Made by a program: the position numbers and the translations under genes. Of a DNA stretch of 64,000 nucleotides, positions 18,250 through 29,304 are shown piece after piece. The first letter of the stretch is position 1; each line of letters begins with the position of its first letter. The stretch spans positions 558,001 to 622,000 of the forward strand of contig CAWHMS010000003.1 of the NCBI GenBank assembly GCA_963830495.1. Reading direction: 5' to 3'. The notes beneath the pieces were generated by a model. The model searched no databases. It was not told the origin of the DNA and saw nothing but the letters and a program-made list of their open reading frames with translations. The DNA comes from CAWHMS01 sp963830495. GTDB taxonomy: Bacteria; Actinomycetota; Actinomycetes; Propionibacteriales; Nocardioidaceae.

Positions 18250-18313
18250 CGCAGACCTACTCCTCTCAGAGCGCCCGGTTGTCGCGGACAGTCAGACCCT
18301 AGAACAAAGCGAA

Positions 18314-18344
18314 GGGAGGAGCACCGGTAACCGGTGCTCCTCCC
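18314..18344 (-). terminator. 14-bp hairpin between lipoprotein and ATPase genes
   Basis: A perfect 14-base inverted repeat (GGGAGGAGCACCGG and its complement) around the three-base loop TAA, on the intergenic side between the lipoprotein stop and the ATPase start. It has no T-tract. In binding-protein-first operons such hairpins commonly act as partial terminators or 3' mRNA stabilisers that give excess binding protein; that role is inferred. Confidence 0.7.
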
Positions 18345-18371
18345 CGCGGATGTCGGCTCAGCCGATCGAAC

Positions 18372-19490
18372 TCACTGCGGTGCGGCGGGTGAGGTGATCT
18401 CGATGGAGCCGTCGATCAGCCCCGCCCTGATTTCCTCCAGCTCGTCCTTGAGCTCCTGGGGAACCTCGTCCTCGAACTCGTTGAACGGGGCAAGTCCGAC
18501 ACCGCCGTTCTCGAGCGTGCCGACGTACGGCGTGTTGCTGAAGTTGCCGCTGGCCGAGTCGGTGATCGCCGTCTCCACGGCGACGTCCAGGCCCTTCTGC
18601 ACCGAAGAGATGATCACATCGCAGTACTCGGACGCGCTCACGCAGCCGTCGGTGTCGACCCAGATCGCGTTGACCTGGCCATCGGAGTCCTGGGCAGCGT
18701 CGAGCGCGCCGAGCCCGGCCGGGCCGGCTACCGGCATGATGATGTCGGCGCCGTTGGCGATGAGGTCCTGTGCGGACTTCTGCCCGACGACCTTGTCCTC
18801 GAAGTCGTTGGTGAAGACGCCCTTCTGCGACTCCTCGTCCCAGCCGACGACCTGGACCTCGTCGTCCTTCTGCTCGTTCCAGTACTGCACGCCCTCCCAG
18901 TATCCGTCCATGAAGATCGTGACCGTCGGGATCTCGACGCCGCCGAACGTGCCGACGACTCCGGACTTGGTCATGCCGGCCGCCAGGTAGCCCGCCATGA
19001 AGGCCGGCTGGGCGGTGTTGAAGGTCAGGGCCTGGACGTTGGCCGGCGGCTTGGCGTAGGCGTAGTCGACGATCGCGAAGTCGACGTCCTTGTTCTGCTT
19101 GGCGGCCGCCTCGGTGGCGTCACCGAGCAGGAAGCCGACCGTGACGATGATGTTGCACTTCTCACGCACGAGCGCGGAGATGTTGTCGGCGTAGTCGGCG
19201 TCGGACTGCGACTCGACCTCGGCGCTCTGGATCCCGAGGTTGTCGACGGCATTCTCGAGTCCGGCGTACGACGTCTGGTTGAACGACTTGTCGTCGAAGC
19301 CACCAGAGTCAGAGACCATGCATGCCTTGAAGTTCGGGTCGGCCGCGGGCGCCTCGCTGGAGGGCGACTCGCTCGTCGGGCTGTCACTGGCGGCCGACGA
19401 GTCGGACTCGTCGTCTCCTCGATCACCACAGGCTGCCAGCCCCAGGGCCAGCACTGCGGCCAGCGCCACCATCTTTGCCGTCTTCTTCAC
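18372..19490 (-). CDS. BMP family ABC transporter substrate-binding lipoprotein
   Basis: 372-residue lipoprotein of the BMP (basic membrane protein / Med / PnrA-like) family that binds nucleosides outside the membrane. The GTG start at 19490 is chosen because AGGAGG lies seven bases upstream; it gives MKKTAKMVALAAVLALGLAA followed by the lipobox Cys. A Ser/Asp/Glu-rich linker precedes the binding domain. Family motifs are DSGGFDDKSFNQTSYAGLE, NIIVTVGFLLGDATEAAAKQ and AGYLAAGMTKSGVVGTFGG. It heads the importer operon, separated from the ATPase by a hairpin. Confidence 0.94.
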   Translation of the reverse strand: MKKTAKMVALAAVLALGLAACGDRGDDESDSSAASDSPTSESPSSEAPAADPNFKACMVSDSGGFDDKSFNQTSYAGLENAVDNLGIQSAEVESQSDADYADNISALVREKCNIIVTVGFLLGDATEAAAKQNKDVDFAIVDYAYAKPPANVQALTFNTAQPAFMAGYLAAGMTKSGVVGTFGGVEIPTVTIFMDGYWEGVQYWNEQKDDEVQVVGWDEESQKGVFTNDFEDKVVGQKSAQDLIANGADIIMPVAGPAGLGALDAAQDSDGQVNAIWVDTDGCVSASEYCDVIISSVQKGLDVAVETAITDSASGNFSNTPYVGTLENGGVGLAPFNEFEDEVPQELKDELEEIRAGLIDGSIEITSPAAPQ

Positions 19491-19628
19491 GGCGCCTCCT
19501 CTTGACATTGCATGCCAGAACCGGGACGAAGCCACCCCTCGTCCGCGTCGGGGAGACTGTAGCCCGTCGTGACGGCACCGAAGAAACCATGTCGGGCCTG
19601 CCGACCGGTCCGATACCGGTTTGTGACC

Positions 19629-20846
19629 TTAGGGCTCTGAGGTGTCGAGTTCCGGAGCGAGCGCGACCGCGGCGAAGAGTCGCACGCCGACCGAGATGGC
19701 AGCTTCGTCGAGATCGAAGCTGCCCTGGTGCAGGTCGGCGCCGTCGGGGGTCTGGTGACCGCGGACGCCCAGCCTCACCAATGATCCACTCACCCGGTTC
19801 AGGATCCAGGCGAAGTCCTCACCGCCCAGGGATTGGTCGGTGGTGGTCAGGCTCTGTGGCCCGAGCACCGCGGCGGCGACGCGCCGGATGTGGTCGGTCG
19901 CCGCGAAGTCGTTGACGCACGGAGGCACGCTCGTGTGCATGTCGACCTCGACGTCGACGCCGTACGGCGAGGCGATCGACCGGACCAGGTCAGGTACCTT
20001 CTCGTGCGCGCTCGCCCAGACCCGCGCGTCGAGGCAGCGCATCGTGCCCTCGACGTACCCCTGCTGCGGAATGGCGTTGGCCGCCCTGCCGGCGTGCACC
20101 TGCCCCCACACGATGCTCAACGATGCCCGGGGGTCGGCGAGTCTCGACAGCACACCCGGCAGCTGGGTGATCACTGCTCCCATCGCGAAGACGAGCTCGG
20201 CCGACAGGTGGGGGCGGGCGGTGTGGCCGCCGCGCCCGCGCATCTCGACCCGGATGCGGTCGGCGCCAGCCGTGATGGGACCACTGCGCAGCCCGACCTT
20301 GCCGACCTCGAGCTTGGGGTCACAGTGCAGCGCGAAGCATTGCTCCAGCCCAGCGATGAACCCGTCGCCGATGACGTCGAGCGCGCCGCCGGGGGTGACC
20401 TCCTCTGCTGGCTGGAAGATCAGCCGCACCGACCGCTGCAGCCGCCCGCGAGTCCGCAGCTCGGCCAACAGCAGTGCTGTGCCGAGCAGCACTGCTGCGT
20501 GGGCGTCATGGCCGCAGGCATGGCAGACACCCTCGACTTCGGACGCGTAGGGGACGGCCTTCTCGTCGGCCAGCGGCAGTGCATCGATGTCTCCACGGAG
20601 ACCGAGCGTAGGCGGGGTGCCCGCCTCATCGAGGATGTCGCAGACGACACCGGTCCCCAGCGACAGCACCTGCGCCTTCAGGTTGACCGCCTCGAGACGC
20701 TCCACGATGAGCCGGGTGGTGCGGTGTTCCTCGCGGCCCAGCTCCGGATGCCGATGCAGGCTGCGACGAAACGCGACGAGCTCGGACTCGAGGTCCTTGC
20801 TGATCTCGTCGATCTCGTCGCGAAGGGCGGGGTTGAGCACCCGCAC
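19629..20846 (-). CDS. M20 family amidohydrolase
   Basis: 405 residues. Zinc-dependent M20D-type amidohydrolase/aminoacylase. HRHPELGREEH opens the domain, GDIDALPLADEK and CHACGHDAHAAVLLG carry the metal ligands, PAEEVTPGGA has the catalytic Glu region, and GGEDFAWIL is the closing metal motif. The dimerisation insert (about residues 180-290) is present. The substrate is an N-acyl amino acid or similar amide, not determinable here. The reading frame is open further upstream into the mutase gene, but GTG codons at 20846 and 20840 give the family N-terminus. It lies upstream of the importer operon on the same strand, 138 bases before the lipoprotein GTG. Confidence 0.9.
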   Translation of the reverse strand: MRVLNPALRDEIDEISKDLESELVAFRRSLHRHPELGREEHRTTRLIVERLEAVNLKAQVLSLGTGVVCDILDEAGTPPTLGLRGDIDALPLADEKAVPYASEVEGVCHACGHDAHAAVLLGTALLLAELRTRGRLQRSVRLIFQPAEEVTPGGALDVIGDGFIAGLEQCFALHCDPKLEVGKVGLRSGPITAGADRIRVEMRGRGGHTARPHLSAELVFAMGAVITQLPGVLSRLADPRASLSIVWGQVHAGRAANAIPQQGYVEGTMRCLDARVWASAHEKVPDLVRSIASPYGVDVEVDMHTSVPPCVNDFAATDHIRRVAAAVLGPQSLTTTDQSLGGEDFAWILNRVSGSLVRLGVRGHQTPDGADLHQGSFDLDEAAISVGVRLFAAVALAPELDTSEP

Positions 20847-20897
20847 AGTGTGACATTCCCGGCGACCAACCCGCCCGGAGGTTCGCCAACGCCCTTC

Positions 20898-20926
20898 CCC
20901 TTCCCCGCAGCCCCTTCGGGGAAGGG
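20898..20926 (-). terminator. GC hairpin after the mutase gene
   Basis: CCCTTCCCCG (20898-20907) pairs perfectly with CGGGGAAGGG (20917-20926) over a nine-base loop. It lies four bases after the mutase stop on the minus strand and 52 before the amidohydrolase start, the right place for an intrinsic terminator, although no T-run follows. Confidence 0.7.
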
Positions 20927-20929
20927 AGG

Positions 20930-22587
<1,658 letters not shown>

Positions 22588-22638
22588 CAGAACACGCTAC
22601 GGCGTGAAGCTTCTCACCACGCCCCGCGAGAAAGGCTG

Positions 22639-23093
22639 TCAGCCGCAGCGCCAGTGTCCTTCGCGCAGACGCTCCTGCTGGATCAGGGACAGCACGTTGC
22701 CAGCAGGATCGGTGAACGACGGCGACGTCAACGGCCCACCGTCAGCGGCAACACCCCGGTCTTCGTCGGTGCTCCGCCGGCGATCCCCTCGAGCGCTCGA
22801 ACTCGAGCGCCTCGCTGCCCGCGGCCCGCTCACCGTCGCAGCGCCGTCCGCGACGACCGGGAAGTTCAGGATCGTGAACGAGGCTGACTGATGTGCCTTA
22901 CGCTCTTGCGCCGGTAGATCAGCACCGGCTGGCACGTCGCCTTCGAGAGTGCAGCGGCCGAGCAGGTCCCGGCCGCGTCAGGTCAGTCTCCTCGCGTACC
23001 GCAATGTCTCCGCCATAGAACGTCGGCCAGTTGTCGAGCACGCGGGATGTCGTCCGCCGAGAAACCGCTGAATGCCGCCGACTGGCCGAGCAT
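22639..23093 (-). pseudogene. VOC family protein, frameshifted
   Basis: About 150 residues spread over several frames. The start MLGQSAAFSGFSADDIP follows GAGGAAGGGAG. The middle reads TFYGGDIAVREET in another frame. The end reads HQSASFTILNFPVVADGA and then GGPLTSPSFTDPAGNVLSLI before the stop at 22639. This is the usual layout of single-domain VOC proteins (FSGFSVDD..., TVLNFPVDD..., WFTDPAGNVLSV). Substrate unknown; glyoxalase/bleomycin-resistance folds include many reactions. It lies in the segment with dense single-base indels, so the intact gene may exist in the organism. Confidence 0.65.
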
Positions 23094-23310
23094 GATCGGC
23101 TCCCTTCCTCGATCTTTTGCTGCTTACCGAGGTACTGACCACCGCGCACCTCGAAGCTCATCGCCACGAGGCGTCCTACCCGGCGGCGTCCGTTCGGACT
23201 TGGCAGGGCTCGGATGCTGCGAGAGCGCAGCTGCACAACAGGCGATGGGCGTCGGCCATGCTGCACACGGATACCCTCGGTCGGGACTCGTCGACAGCGG
23301 AGGCACTCTG

Positions 23311-23691
23311 TTGGCCAACTCTCCAGCAGGAACGCTCTATCGGGGCCGTGAAGGCATGTGGTCCTGGGTCGCCGCACCGCATCACCGGGGTCCTGATCTT
23401 CTTCTTCCTCTTCGCCCACGTCCTCGACACCGCGATGGTCCGGGTCTCCCCCGAGGTCTACAACACCGTGATCGAGACCTACAAGAACCCGATCGTGGGG
23501 CTGATGGAGGTCGGACTGGTCGGCGCGGTGCTGTTCCACGCCCTCAACGGCCTGCGCATCATGCTGGTCGACTTCTGGTCGAAGGGTCCGCGCTACCAGC
23601 GGCAGCTGCACGTACGGCGTCGTGGGCGTCTCGTCGGTGCTCCTGGTCCCGTTCATGATCCGGCACCTGATGAACGTCTTCGGGGAGCTGA
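23311..23691 (+). pseudogene. sdhC: succinate dehydrogenase cytochrome b subunit, frameshifted
   Basis: Membrane anchor of succinate dehydrogenase (complex II). A TTG at 23311 with GGAGG eight bases upstream starts LANSPAGTLYRGREGMWSWV. One extra C near 23375 moves the frame to HRITGVLIFFFLFAHVLDTA and on to HALNGLRIMLVDFWSKGPRY. A further extra base near 23608 leads to GVSSVLLVPFMIRHLMNVFG. Three helices and the HRITG and haem-ligand-type His motifs are as expected. Correcting two or three single bases restores a protein of about 125 residues. First gene of sdhCDAB; the 217 bases back to the divergent VOC gene should hold its promoter. Confidence 0.85.
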
Positions 23692-23697
23692 TCGGCG

Positions 23698-24136
23698 ATG
23701 GCCACCACGACTCCGACGGTGCCGCCCCGCGCAGCCGTCGTACGCAGCAGCAACTTCGAGCTGAACGCCTGGCTGTTCATGCGGCTGTCCGGCGTCTTGC
23801 TGGTGGTGCTGGTCTTCGGTCACCTGTTCGTCAACCTGATGCTCGGCGAGGGCATCCAGCGGATCGACTTCGCCTTCGTCGCCGGCAAGTGGGCCAACCC
23901 GTTCTGGCAGGTCTGGGACCTCGCGATGCTGTGGCTGGCGATGCTGCACGGCGGCAACGGCCTGCGCACGATCATCAACGACTACGCAGAGCGCGACCGG
24001 CACCCGCTTCTCGCTGAAGACGCTGCTCTACTTGGCCTCACTGATCGTCATCGTGCTCGGCACGCTGGTGATCTTCACCTTCGACCCGTGCATCGACCCG
24101 GAGTCCACGCTCTCCGTCTGCCGACGTAAGGGCTGA
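23698..24136 (+). pseudogene. sdhD: succinate dehydrogenase membrane subunit, one frameshift
   Basis: Second hydrophobic anchor of complex II, about 145 residues. MATTTPTVPPRAAVVRSSNF leads into NAWLFMRLSGVLLVVLVFGH, then AMLWLAMLHGGNGLRTIIND. An extra C at about 24000 shifts the frame. The true continuation reads RFSLKTLLYLASLIVIVLGT and ends LSVCRRKG at 24136, giving the third helix. It starts a few bases after sdhC and ends four bases before sdhA, as expected for a coupled operon. Confidence 0.88.
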
Positions 24137-24140
24137 CGCC

Positions 24141-25897
24141 ATGGGCATCACGCATCACAAGTACGACGTCGTCATCGTCGGCGCGGGCGGCGCGGGCATG
24201 CGCGCCGCCCTGGAGTCCGCGACGCGAGCCCGCACCGCGGTGCTCACCAAGCTCTACCCGACCCGCTCGCACACCGGCGCGGCGCAGGGCGGCATGTGCG
24301 CCGCACTGGCCAACGTCGAGGAGGACAACTGGGAGTGGCACACCTTCGACACCGTCAAGGGCGGCGACTACCTCGTCGACCAGGACGCGGCGGAGGTGAT
24401 GGCCAGGAGGCCATCGACGCCGTCCTCGACCTGGAGAAGATGGGCCTGCCGTTCAACCGGACGCCCGAGGGCCGCATCGACCAGCGCCGGTTCGGCGGGC
24501 ACACCCGTAACCACGGCGAGGCCGCCGTACGTCGCTCCTGCTTCGCCGCGGACCGCACCGGCCACATGATCCTGCAGACGCTCTACCAGCAGTGCATCAA
24601 GCACGGACGTGGAGTTCTACAACGAGTTCTACGTCCTCGACCTGCTGCTGACCGACGGGCGCGCGTCGCGGCGTCGTCGCCTACGAGCTGGCCACCGGCG
24701 AGATCCACGTCTTCAGCGCCAAGGCGGTGATCCTCGCCACCGGCGGCTTCGGCAAGGTGTTCCGCACCACCTCCAACGCGCACACGCTCACCGGTGACGG
24801 CATGGGCATCGTCTGGCGCAAGGGCCTGCCGCTGGAGGACATGGAGTTCTTCCAGTTCCACCCGACCGGGTCTGGCCGGGCTCGGCGTGCTGCTGTCCGA
24901 GGCGGCGCGCGGCGAGGGCGGCATCCTGCGCAACAGCGACGGCGAGCGCTTCATGGAGCGCTACGCCCCGACGATCAAGGACCTGGCGCCCCGCGACATG
25001 GTCGCCCGGGCGATGGCCAACGAGGTGCGCGAGGGCCGCGGCTGCGGCCCGGACAGGCACTACGTCTACCTCGACCTCACCCACCTCGAGCCGGAGCAGA
25101 TCGACGCGAAGCTGCCCGACATCACCGAGTTCGCCCGGACCTACCTCGGCGTCGAGCCCTACACCGAGATGATCCCGGTCTTCCCGACCGCGCACTACGC
25201 GATGGGCGGCGTGCCGACCAACATCAAGGGCGAGGCGCTCTCCGACAACGACACCGTCGTCCCCGGGCTCTACGCCGCCGGCGAGGTGGCCTGCGTCTCG
25301 GTGCACGGCGCCAACCGGCTCGGCACCAACTCGCTGCTCGACATCAACGTGTTCGGCCGCCGCGCCGGGCATCTACGCCGCCGAGTACGCCGCCGGAGTC
25401 GACTACGCGACCTGCCCGAAGCCGCCGGAGGCCGCGGTGGTCGCCATGATCGAGGCGATGCGGGACGCCGAGCGGCTCCGAGCGGGTGCCGGCGATCCGC
25501 GGCGAGCTGCAGGCCACGATGGACATCAACGCGCAGGTCTACCGCACCGAGGGGTCGCTCAAGCAGGCGATTGTCCGACATCGAGGGGCTCAAGGCCCGC
25601 TACGCCAACGTGTCCGTGCAGGACAAGGGCAAGCGGTTCAACACCGACCTGCTCGAGGCCGTCGAGCTCGGGCTTCCTGCTCGACCTCGCCGAGGTGCTG
25701 GTGGTCTCCGCGCTGGCCCGCAACGAGTCCCGCGGCGGGCACTTCCGCGAGGACTACCCGAACCGCGACGACGTGAACTTCATGCGCCACACGATGGCCT
25801 ACCGCAGAGGCTCGACGACGGGCGGAAGCCGTCGATCCGCCTCGACTACAAGCCGGTCATCGAGACCCGCTACAAGCCGATGGAGCGCAAGTACTGA
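24141..25897 (+). pseudogene. sdhA: succinate dehydrogenase flavoprotein subunit, about ten frameshifts
   Basis: Catalytic FAD subunit of complex II, oxidising succinate to fumarate on the cytoplasmic face. VIVGAGGAGMRAALE is the FAD-binding motif, and TRSHTGAAQGGMCA holds the His that binds FAD covalently. FQFHPTG, HYAMGGVPTNIKGEAL, GANRLGTNSLLDINVFGRRA and NRDDVNFMRHTMAY are further family blocks. Frame changes are needed near 24404, 24608, 24672, 24872, 25367, 25483, 25573, 25672 and twice near 25810. All but the first are one extra base. The repaired length is about 585 residues, normal for the family. The stop overlaps the sdhB ATG. Confidence 0.9.
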
Positions 25898-26649
25898 TGG
25901 CGGAGCAGCGCGAGTCATCGGGGGTCCGCGACGATGTCAGGCAAGGCCCATGGACGTCACCCTCAAGATCCTCCGCTACAACCCCGAGGTCTCCGAGGAG
26001 GCAGTGGGAGACCTACCAGGTCACGGCCGAGCCGACCGACCGGGTGCTCGACGCGCTGCACAAGGTCAAGTGGGACCTCGACGGCTCGCTGACCTTCCGC
26101 CGCTCGTGCGCGCACGGCGTCTGCGGCTCGGACGCGATGCGGATCAACGGCAAGAACCGGCTGGCCTGCAAGACGCTGCTCAAGGACGTCAACCCCGACA
26201 AGCCGATCACCGTCGAGCCGATCAAGGGCCTGCCGGTGCTCAAGGACCTCATCGTCGACATGGAGCCGTTCTTCGACGCCTACCGCTCGGTGATGCCGTT
26301 CCTGGTCACCACCGGCAACGAGCCGACCCGCGAGCGGATCCAGTCGCAGCAGGACCGCGAGCGCTTCGACGACACCACCAAGTGCATCCTGTGCGCGGCG
26401 TGCACGACGTCGTGCCCGGTGTACTGGACCGACGGGCAGTACTTCGGCCCGCAGGCGATCGTCGGCGCGCACCGGTTCATCTTCGACAGCCGCGACGAGG
26501 GCACCGACCAGCGGCTGGAGATCCTCAACGACCGCGAAGGCGTGTGGCGCTGCCGCACGACCTTCAACTGCACCGAGGCCTGCCCCCGCGGCATCGAGGT
26601 CACCAAGGCGATCCAGGAGGTCAAGCGCGCCCTGATCTTCCGCCGCTGA
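25897..26649 (+). CDS. sdhB: succinate dehydrogenase iron-sulfur subunit
   Basis: Iron-sulfur subunit that passes electrons from SdhA to quinone. From about 26010 the frame is clean: SCAHGVCGSDAMRINGKN ([2Fe-2S]), CILCAACTTSCPVYW ([4Fe-4S]) and CTEACPRGIEVTK ([3Fe-4S]). The first 35 codons are doubtful. The authentic N-terminus MDVTLKILRYNPEVSEE lies in another frame (ATG 25950), and one extra base near 26006 joins it to WETYQVTAEPTDRVLDALHK. The true start could be 25950, an ATG at 25934, or the ATG overlapping the sdhA stop. A palindrome 52 bases downstream probably ends the operon. Confidence 0.92.
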   Translation: MAEQRESSGVRDDVRQGPWTSPSRSSATTPRSPRRQWETYQVTAEPTDRVLDALHKVKWDLDGSLTFRRSCAHGVCGSDAMRINGKNRLACKTLLKDVNPDKPITVEPIKGLPVLKDLIVDMEPFFDAYRSVMPFLVTTGNEPTRERIQSQQDRERFDDTTKCILCAACTTSCPVYWTDGQYFGPQAIVGAHRFIFDSRDEGTDQRLEILNDREGVWRCRTTFNCTEACPRGIEVTKAIQEVKRALIFRR

Positions 26650-26700
26650 CTCCCCTAACCGCCCGCCTCCCCTCGCCTCGCCTCGCCTGCGCAGCGCGAA

Positions 26701-26744
26701 GGATCCGACCGTCAGGAGGTCATAGCCAGCTCACCGTCGGATCC
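26701..26744. terminator. palindrome after sdhB (GGATCCGAC family)
   Basis: GGATCCGAC (26701-26709) pairs with GTCGGATCC (26736-26744), nine perfect pairs around a 26-base loop. A run of CCTCG units (26671-26688) precedes it. It follows the last sdh gene and precedes a gene on the same strand, so it probably terminates sdhCDAB. Similar arms recur at 31904-31956. Confidence 0.6.
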
Positions 26745-26869
26745 ATCGGTCTGTGATGGGAAGGAGGCGGTCGAGCATGATTGGCGTTGCTACGGTGGCC
26801 GGGTAGCGCACGGGCAGGTCAGCCTGGTGTGCTCTCACCGACAGAGTCCGACGACATGGGGGAAGCCCA

Positions 26870-27466
26870 GTGCTGCAAGGTCGTGTTGCCCTCCTCGTAG
26901 CGCTCGGCGCCGTCCTTGTGTTCCCGGGATCAGCATCCGGGCGCACGGACGCCGACCACGTGCAGAATCGGCGCGTCGGCATCGTGTTCAACGACTCCTC
27001 GCGGGACGCGCCGCCGGCGTACGACACCGACCGGATCATCGTGTATCCACGGTTCCGACCGCGATTCGTCTTCGTCCAGATCCAGGGCAGCGAGCTCCGG
27101 CCAGGCAGGCGCTTCAACGCCGCCACGGTCACGCTGGACAGCCGCGGCACATCCGCGCCGGACTATCGCTTCCACTGGGACCTGCCCGGCGACGGCGACG
27201 GGTACGACGGCCTGAGCGTCGCGCGAATCCGCTCCTGGAGGGAGCGCGGCACACCGGTGACGTGTCCGTCGGCTGCGGCGCAGTGGAAGCCCCGCGTCCG
27301 GGTTGTGGAGTTCGACATCCCGCGTGCCTGCATCAACGCCACCCGCGGGATCCGAGTCAACACTCGCACGTGGGACTGGACCACGTACCGGAATGACGGG
27401 TCACCGCGTGCCGGAGAGTTCGACGCCGTACCCCGCGCCCGAGAACTCACAAGGAAGCTCGGCTGA
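26870..27466 (+). CDS. secreted protein of unknown function
   Basis: 198 residues starting at GTG, with GGGGGAAG five bases upstream. The N-terminus is a signal peptide: LQGRVALLVALGAVLVFPGS with a probable cleavage at SASG. The mature part (about 170 residues) is polar, rich in Arg and Asp, with two Cys (TCPSAA and PRACIN) that could form a disulfide once exported. I recognise no family. No transmembrane segment apart from the signal. It stands alone between the sdh operon and the convergent yihY-like gene, and it is intact although its surroundings are full of indels. Confidence 0.65.
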   Translation: MLQGRVALLVALGAVLVFPGSASGRTDADHVQNRRVGIVFNDSSRDAPPAYDTDRIIVYPRFRPRFVFVQIQGSELRPGRRFNAATVTLDSRGTSAPDYRFHWDLPGDGDGYDGLSVARIRSWRERGTPVTCPSAAAQWKPRVRVVEFDIPRACINATRGIRVNTRTWDWTTYRNDGSPRAGEFDAVPRARELTRKLG

Positions 27467-27575
27467 CCAGCAAGCCCTGTGCACGGCACCACCTGTACCG
27501 GCCGCGCCAGGCCTGCTCGTCCTGCGACAGCGACCACCTCGGTGAGCGGCGCGTTTCCTGATCCGGTCGGATGCT

Positions 27576-28690
27576 TCAGTCGCGCCGCCAGAACACGAAC
27601 GCCGCGAGCAGACCAGCGGCACCGCCGACCAACGCGCTCCCCACGTCGAAACGACCGGCTGGCTCGGCAGCGCCCCGGGAATCCTCTGCGGCGTTCCGAC
27701 CCCGCCACCGCCGCGGCCCTCGCATCGGGACTGCGCCTCGACGTCGTCCAGGACTCCGCGCGCAACGGTGACGCGCCGCGCTGCAATGGCTTCCTGCGAC
27801 AGTGGCGACGTCATCGCCCAGGCAGGCGCCGTAGAAGACCAGCCGCGAGAAGTAGTTGATCCACACCATCAAGGTGACGGCGACGCCAGCGGCGCGAAGG
27901 CGGATCCGCCGATCCCGCCGAGGATCGTCACGGCCACGAACTTGAGCAGTTCGAAACCGACCGCACCGAGCAGGGCACCCTGGACAAGCGGCCGAGTGGG
28001 CAGATCGGGCCGGCCCAGCAGCCGGTACATGACGAAGAACAGCAGCGTGCTCGCGGCCAGGCCCAACGCCGTCGTGACGGTCCACACCAGCGCCGGGCCG
28101 ACCGCGGTGTCGTCGAGGCCGATCCAGGCGAGGATGCGACCGGTCAGTCCGCCGGCGGTGCCCGTCATACCGACCGAGACGATGAGGATCGTCCCAAGCA
28201 GGGCTAGGAAGAGCAGATCGACCACCTTGCCCACCACGAAGCCGGCCTCGCGCTCCTGCGGCAGCTCGAACGACTCAGCCAACGCCGAACGCAGGCCCGA
28301 CAGCCACCCGAGCCCGGCGTAGAGCAGTACGGCGAAACCGATGAGCCCGGCCGCTGCCTTGGCGCTCTCGATCCGGCTGATGCTCAGCGTGCCGTCGGCA
28401 CCGTCAACGGTCACGATGCCCGGGAAGAGCTGCTCGATAGCCGTCACCAGAGAGTCGCGGGCATCGGGATAGGCCACTGCGATGTAGCCGACCACGGCAA
28501 ACGCAATTGCGAGGATCGGGAAGAACGACAGGAAGCCGAAGTAGGTCACTGCTCCGGCGAGCACGTTCCCCTTCACGTCGCCGTAGTGCTTCACCATGGC
28601 GATGACATGGCCGAGCCAGGGAAAGCGCCGACCGGCCCGGTCCAAGCGATCCTTGGCTCTCGCCACCATGCCCTGCTGCTTGTCCGCCAT
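27576..28690 (-). pseudogene. YihY/BrkB family inner membrane protein, three frameshifts
   Basis: YihY/virulence factor BrkB family membrane protein; despite older RNase BN names the biochemical role is unknown. The N-terminal 265 residues are in one frame: VLAGAVTYFGFLSFFPILAI, FAVVGYIAVAYPDA and AGLIGFAVLLYAGLGWLSGL, then further helices. A missing base near 27880 breaks the frame, and VAVTLMVWINYFSRLVFYGA continues in another. Extra or missing bases near 27825 and 27710 follow. The tail reads FDVGSALVGGAAGLLAAFVF and ends at 27576. Repaired length is about 370 residues with roughly seven helices. A 273-residue truncated product from 27869 is what the sequence as given would encode. Confidence 0.8.
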
Positions 28691-28781
28691 CCCTCATTCC
28701 TACCCTGAGGTCATGGCCCTAACACCCGGCCGGCCTCCCAGCACATCGACGAAGGGGCGTTTGCCCCGCCGGGGCAGCCGG

Positions 28782-29295
28782 TCAACCGCCGAGCTGATAG
28801 GTGTGCACCGGCCGCCACACCTCGTCGTCACCGTGCACGTAGAGGTGGAAGGACTCGACGTCGAAGACGCACTCGAAGTCCTTGAGCGCCTCGAAGGCAC
28901 GATCCAGGGCGACCTCGTCGACGTGATGGGCCACCGTGACATGGGGGTGGTAAGGAAACGTCGAGCTGCTGCGCGAGCGGCCCATGACGGGCGTCTGCTG
29001 CGAGCATCTCGCACTGGGAGATGCCCTCGCTCAGGCCGATGAAGACGACCGGGGAGACGGGACGGAAGCTCCCGGTGCCCCGCAGGTGGATGCAGAAGGG
29101 CTCGTGCCTGGCCGCGACCTCACCGAGATGGTTCTCGACCTCGACCGGGGCATCGGTCGCGATCTCGGTCGGCGGCACCAGCGTGACATGTGTCGGAATC
29201 GAGGCGGCCAGGGTGTCGCCGAACGCCTCCCGCTGCTGCTGCAACTCCTTGCCCCAGGGCTCGGGTATGTCGATGGCGACACCGATGGTGGGCAC
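28782..29295 (-). pseudogene. 2'-5' RNA ligase family protein, one frameshift
   Basis: About 170 residues of the 2H phosphoesterase / 2'-5' RNA ligase family. IPTHVTLVPPTEI carries the first HxT motif. An extra G near 28960 shifts the frame from PLAQQLDVS to FPYHPHVTVAHHVDEVALD, which carries the second HxT motif, ending VWRPVHTYQLGG. Two HxT motifs define the catalytic pair. RNA substrate unknown. The start is ten bases after the trpS stop on the same strand, so the two probably share a transcript; pairing of an RNA-end enzyme with a tRNA synthetase gene is notable but may be chance. Confidence 0.8.
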
Positions 29296-29304
29296 CCGCA
29301 GACC

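Noticed and set aside
23094..23310. Extra coding region between the VOC gene and sdhC
   Set aside because: The open frames here in both strands show no conserved motif and the stretch is better explained as a divergent promoter region.
24141..25897. Programmed frameshifting in sdhA
   Set aside because: Ten breaks without slippery sequences or stable downstream structures, shared with neighbouring genes, cannot be programmed recoding.
26671..26690. CRISPR-like short repeat (CCTCG units)
   Set aside because: The units are five bases, directly adjacent, with no spacers; a simple tandem repeat next to a palindrome.
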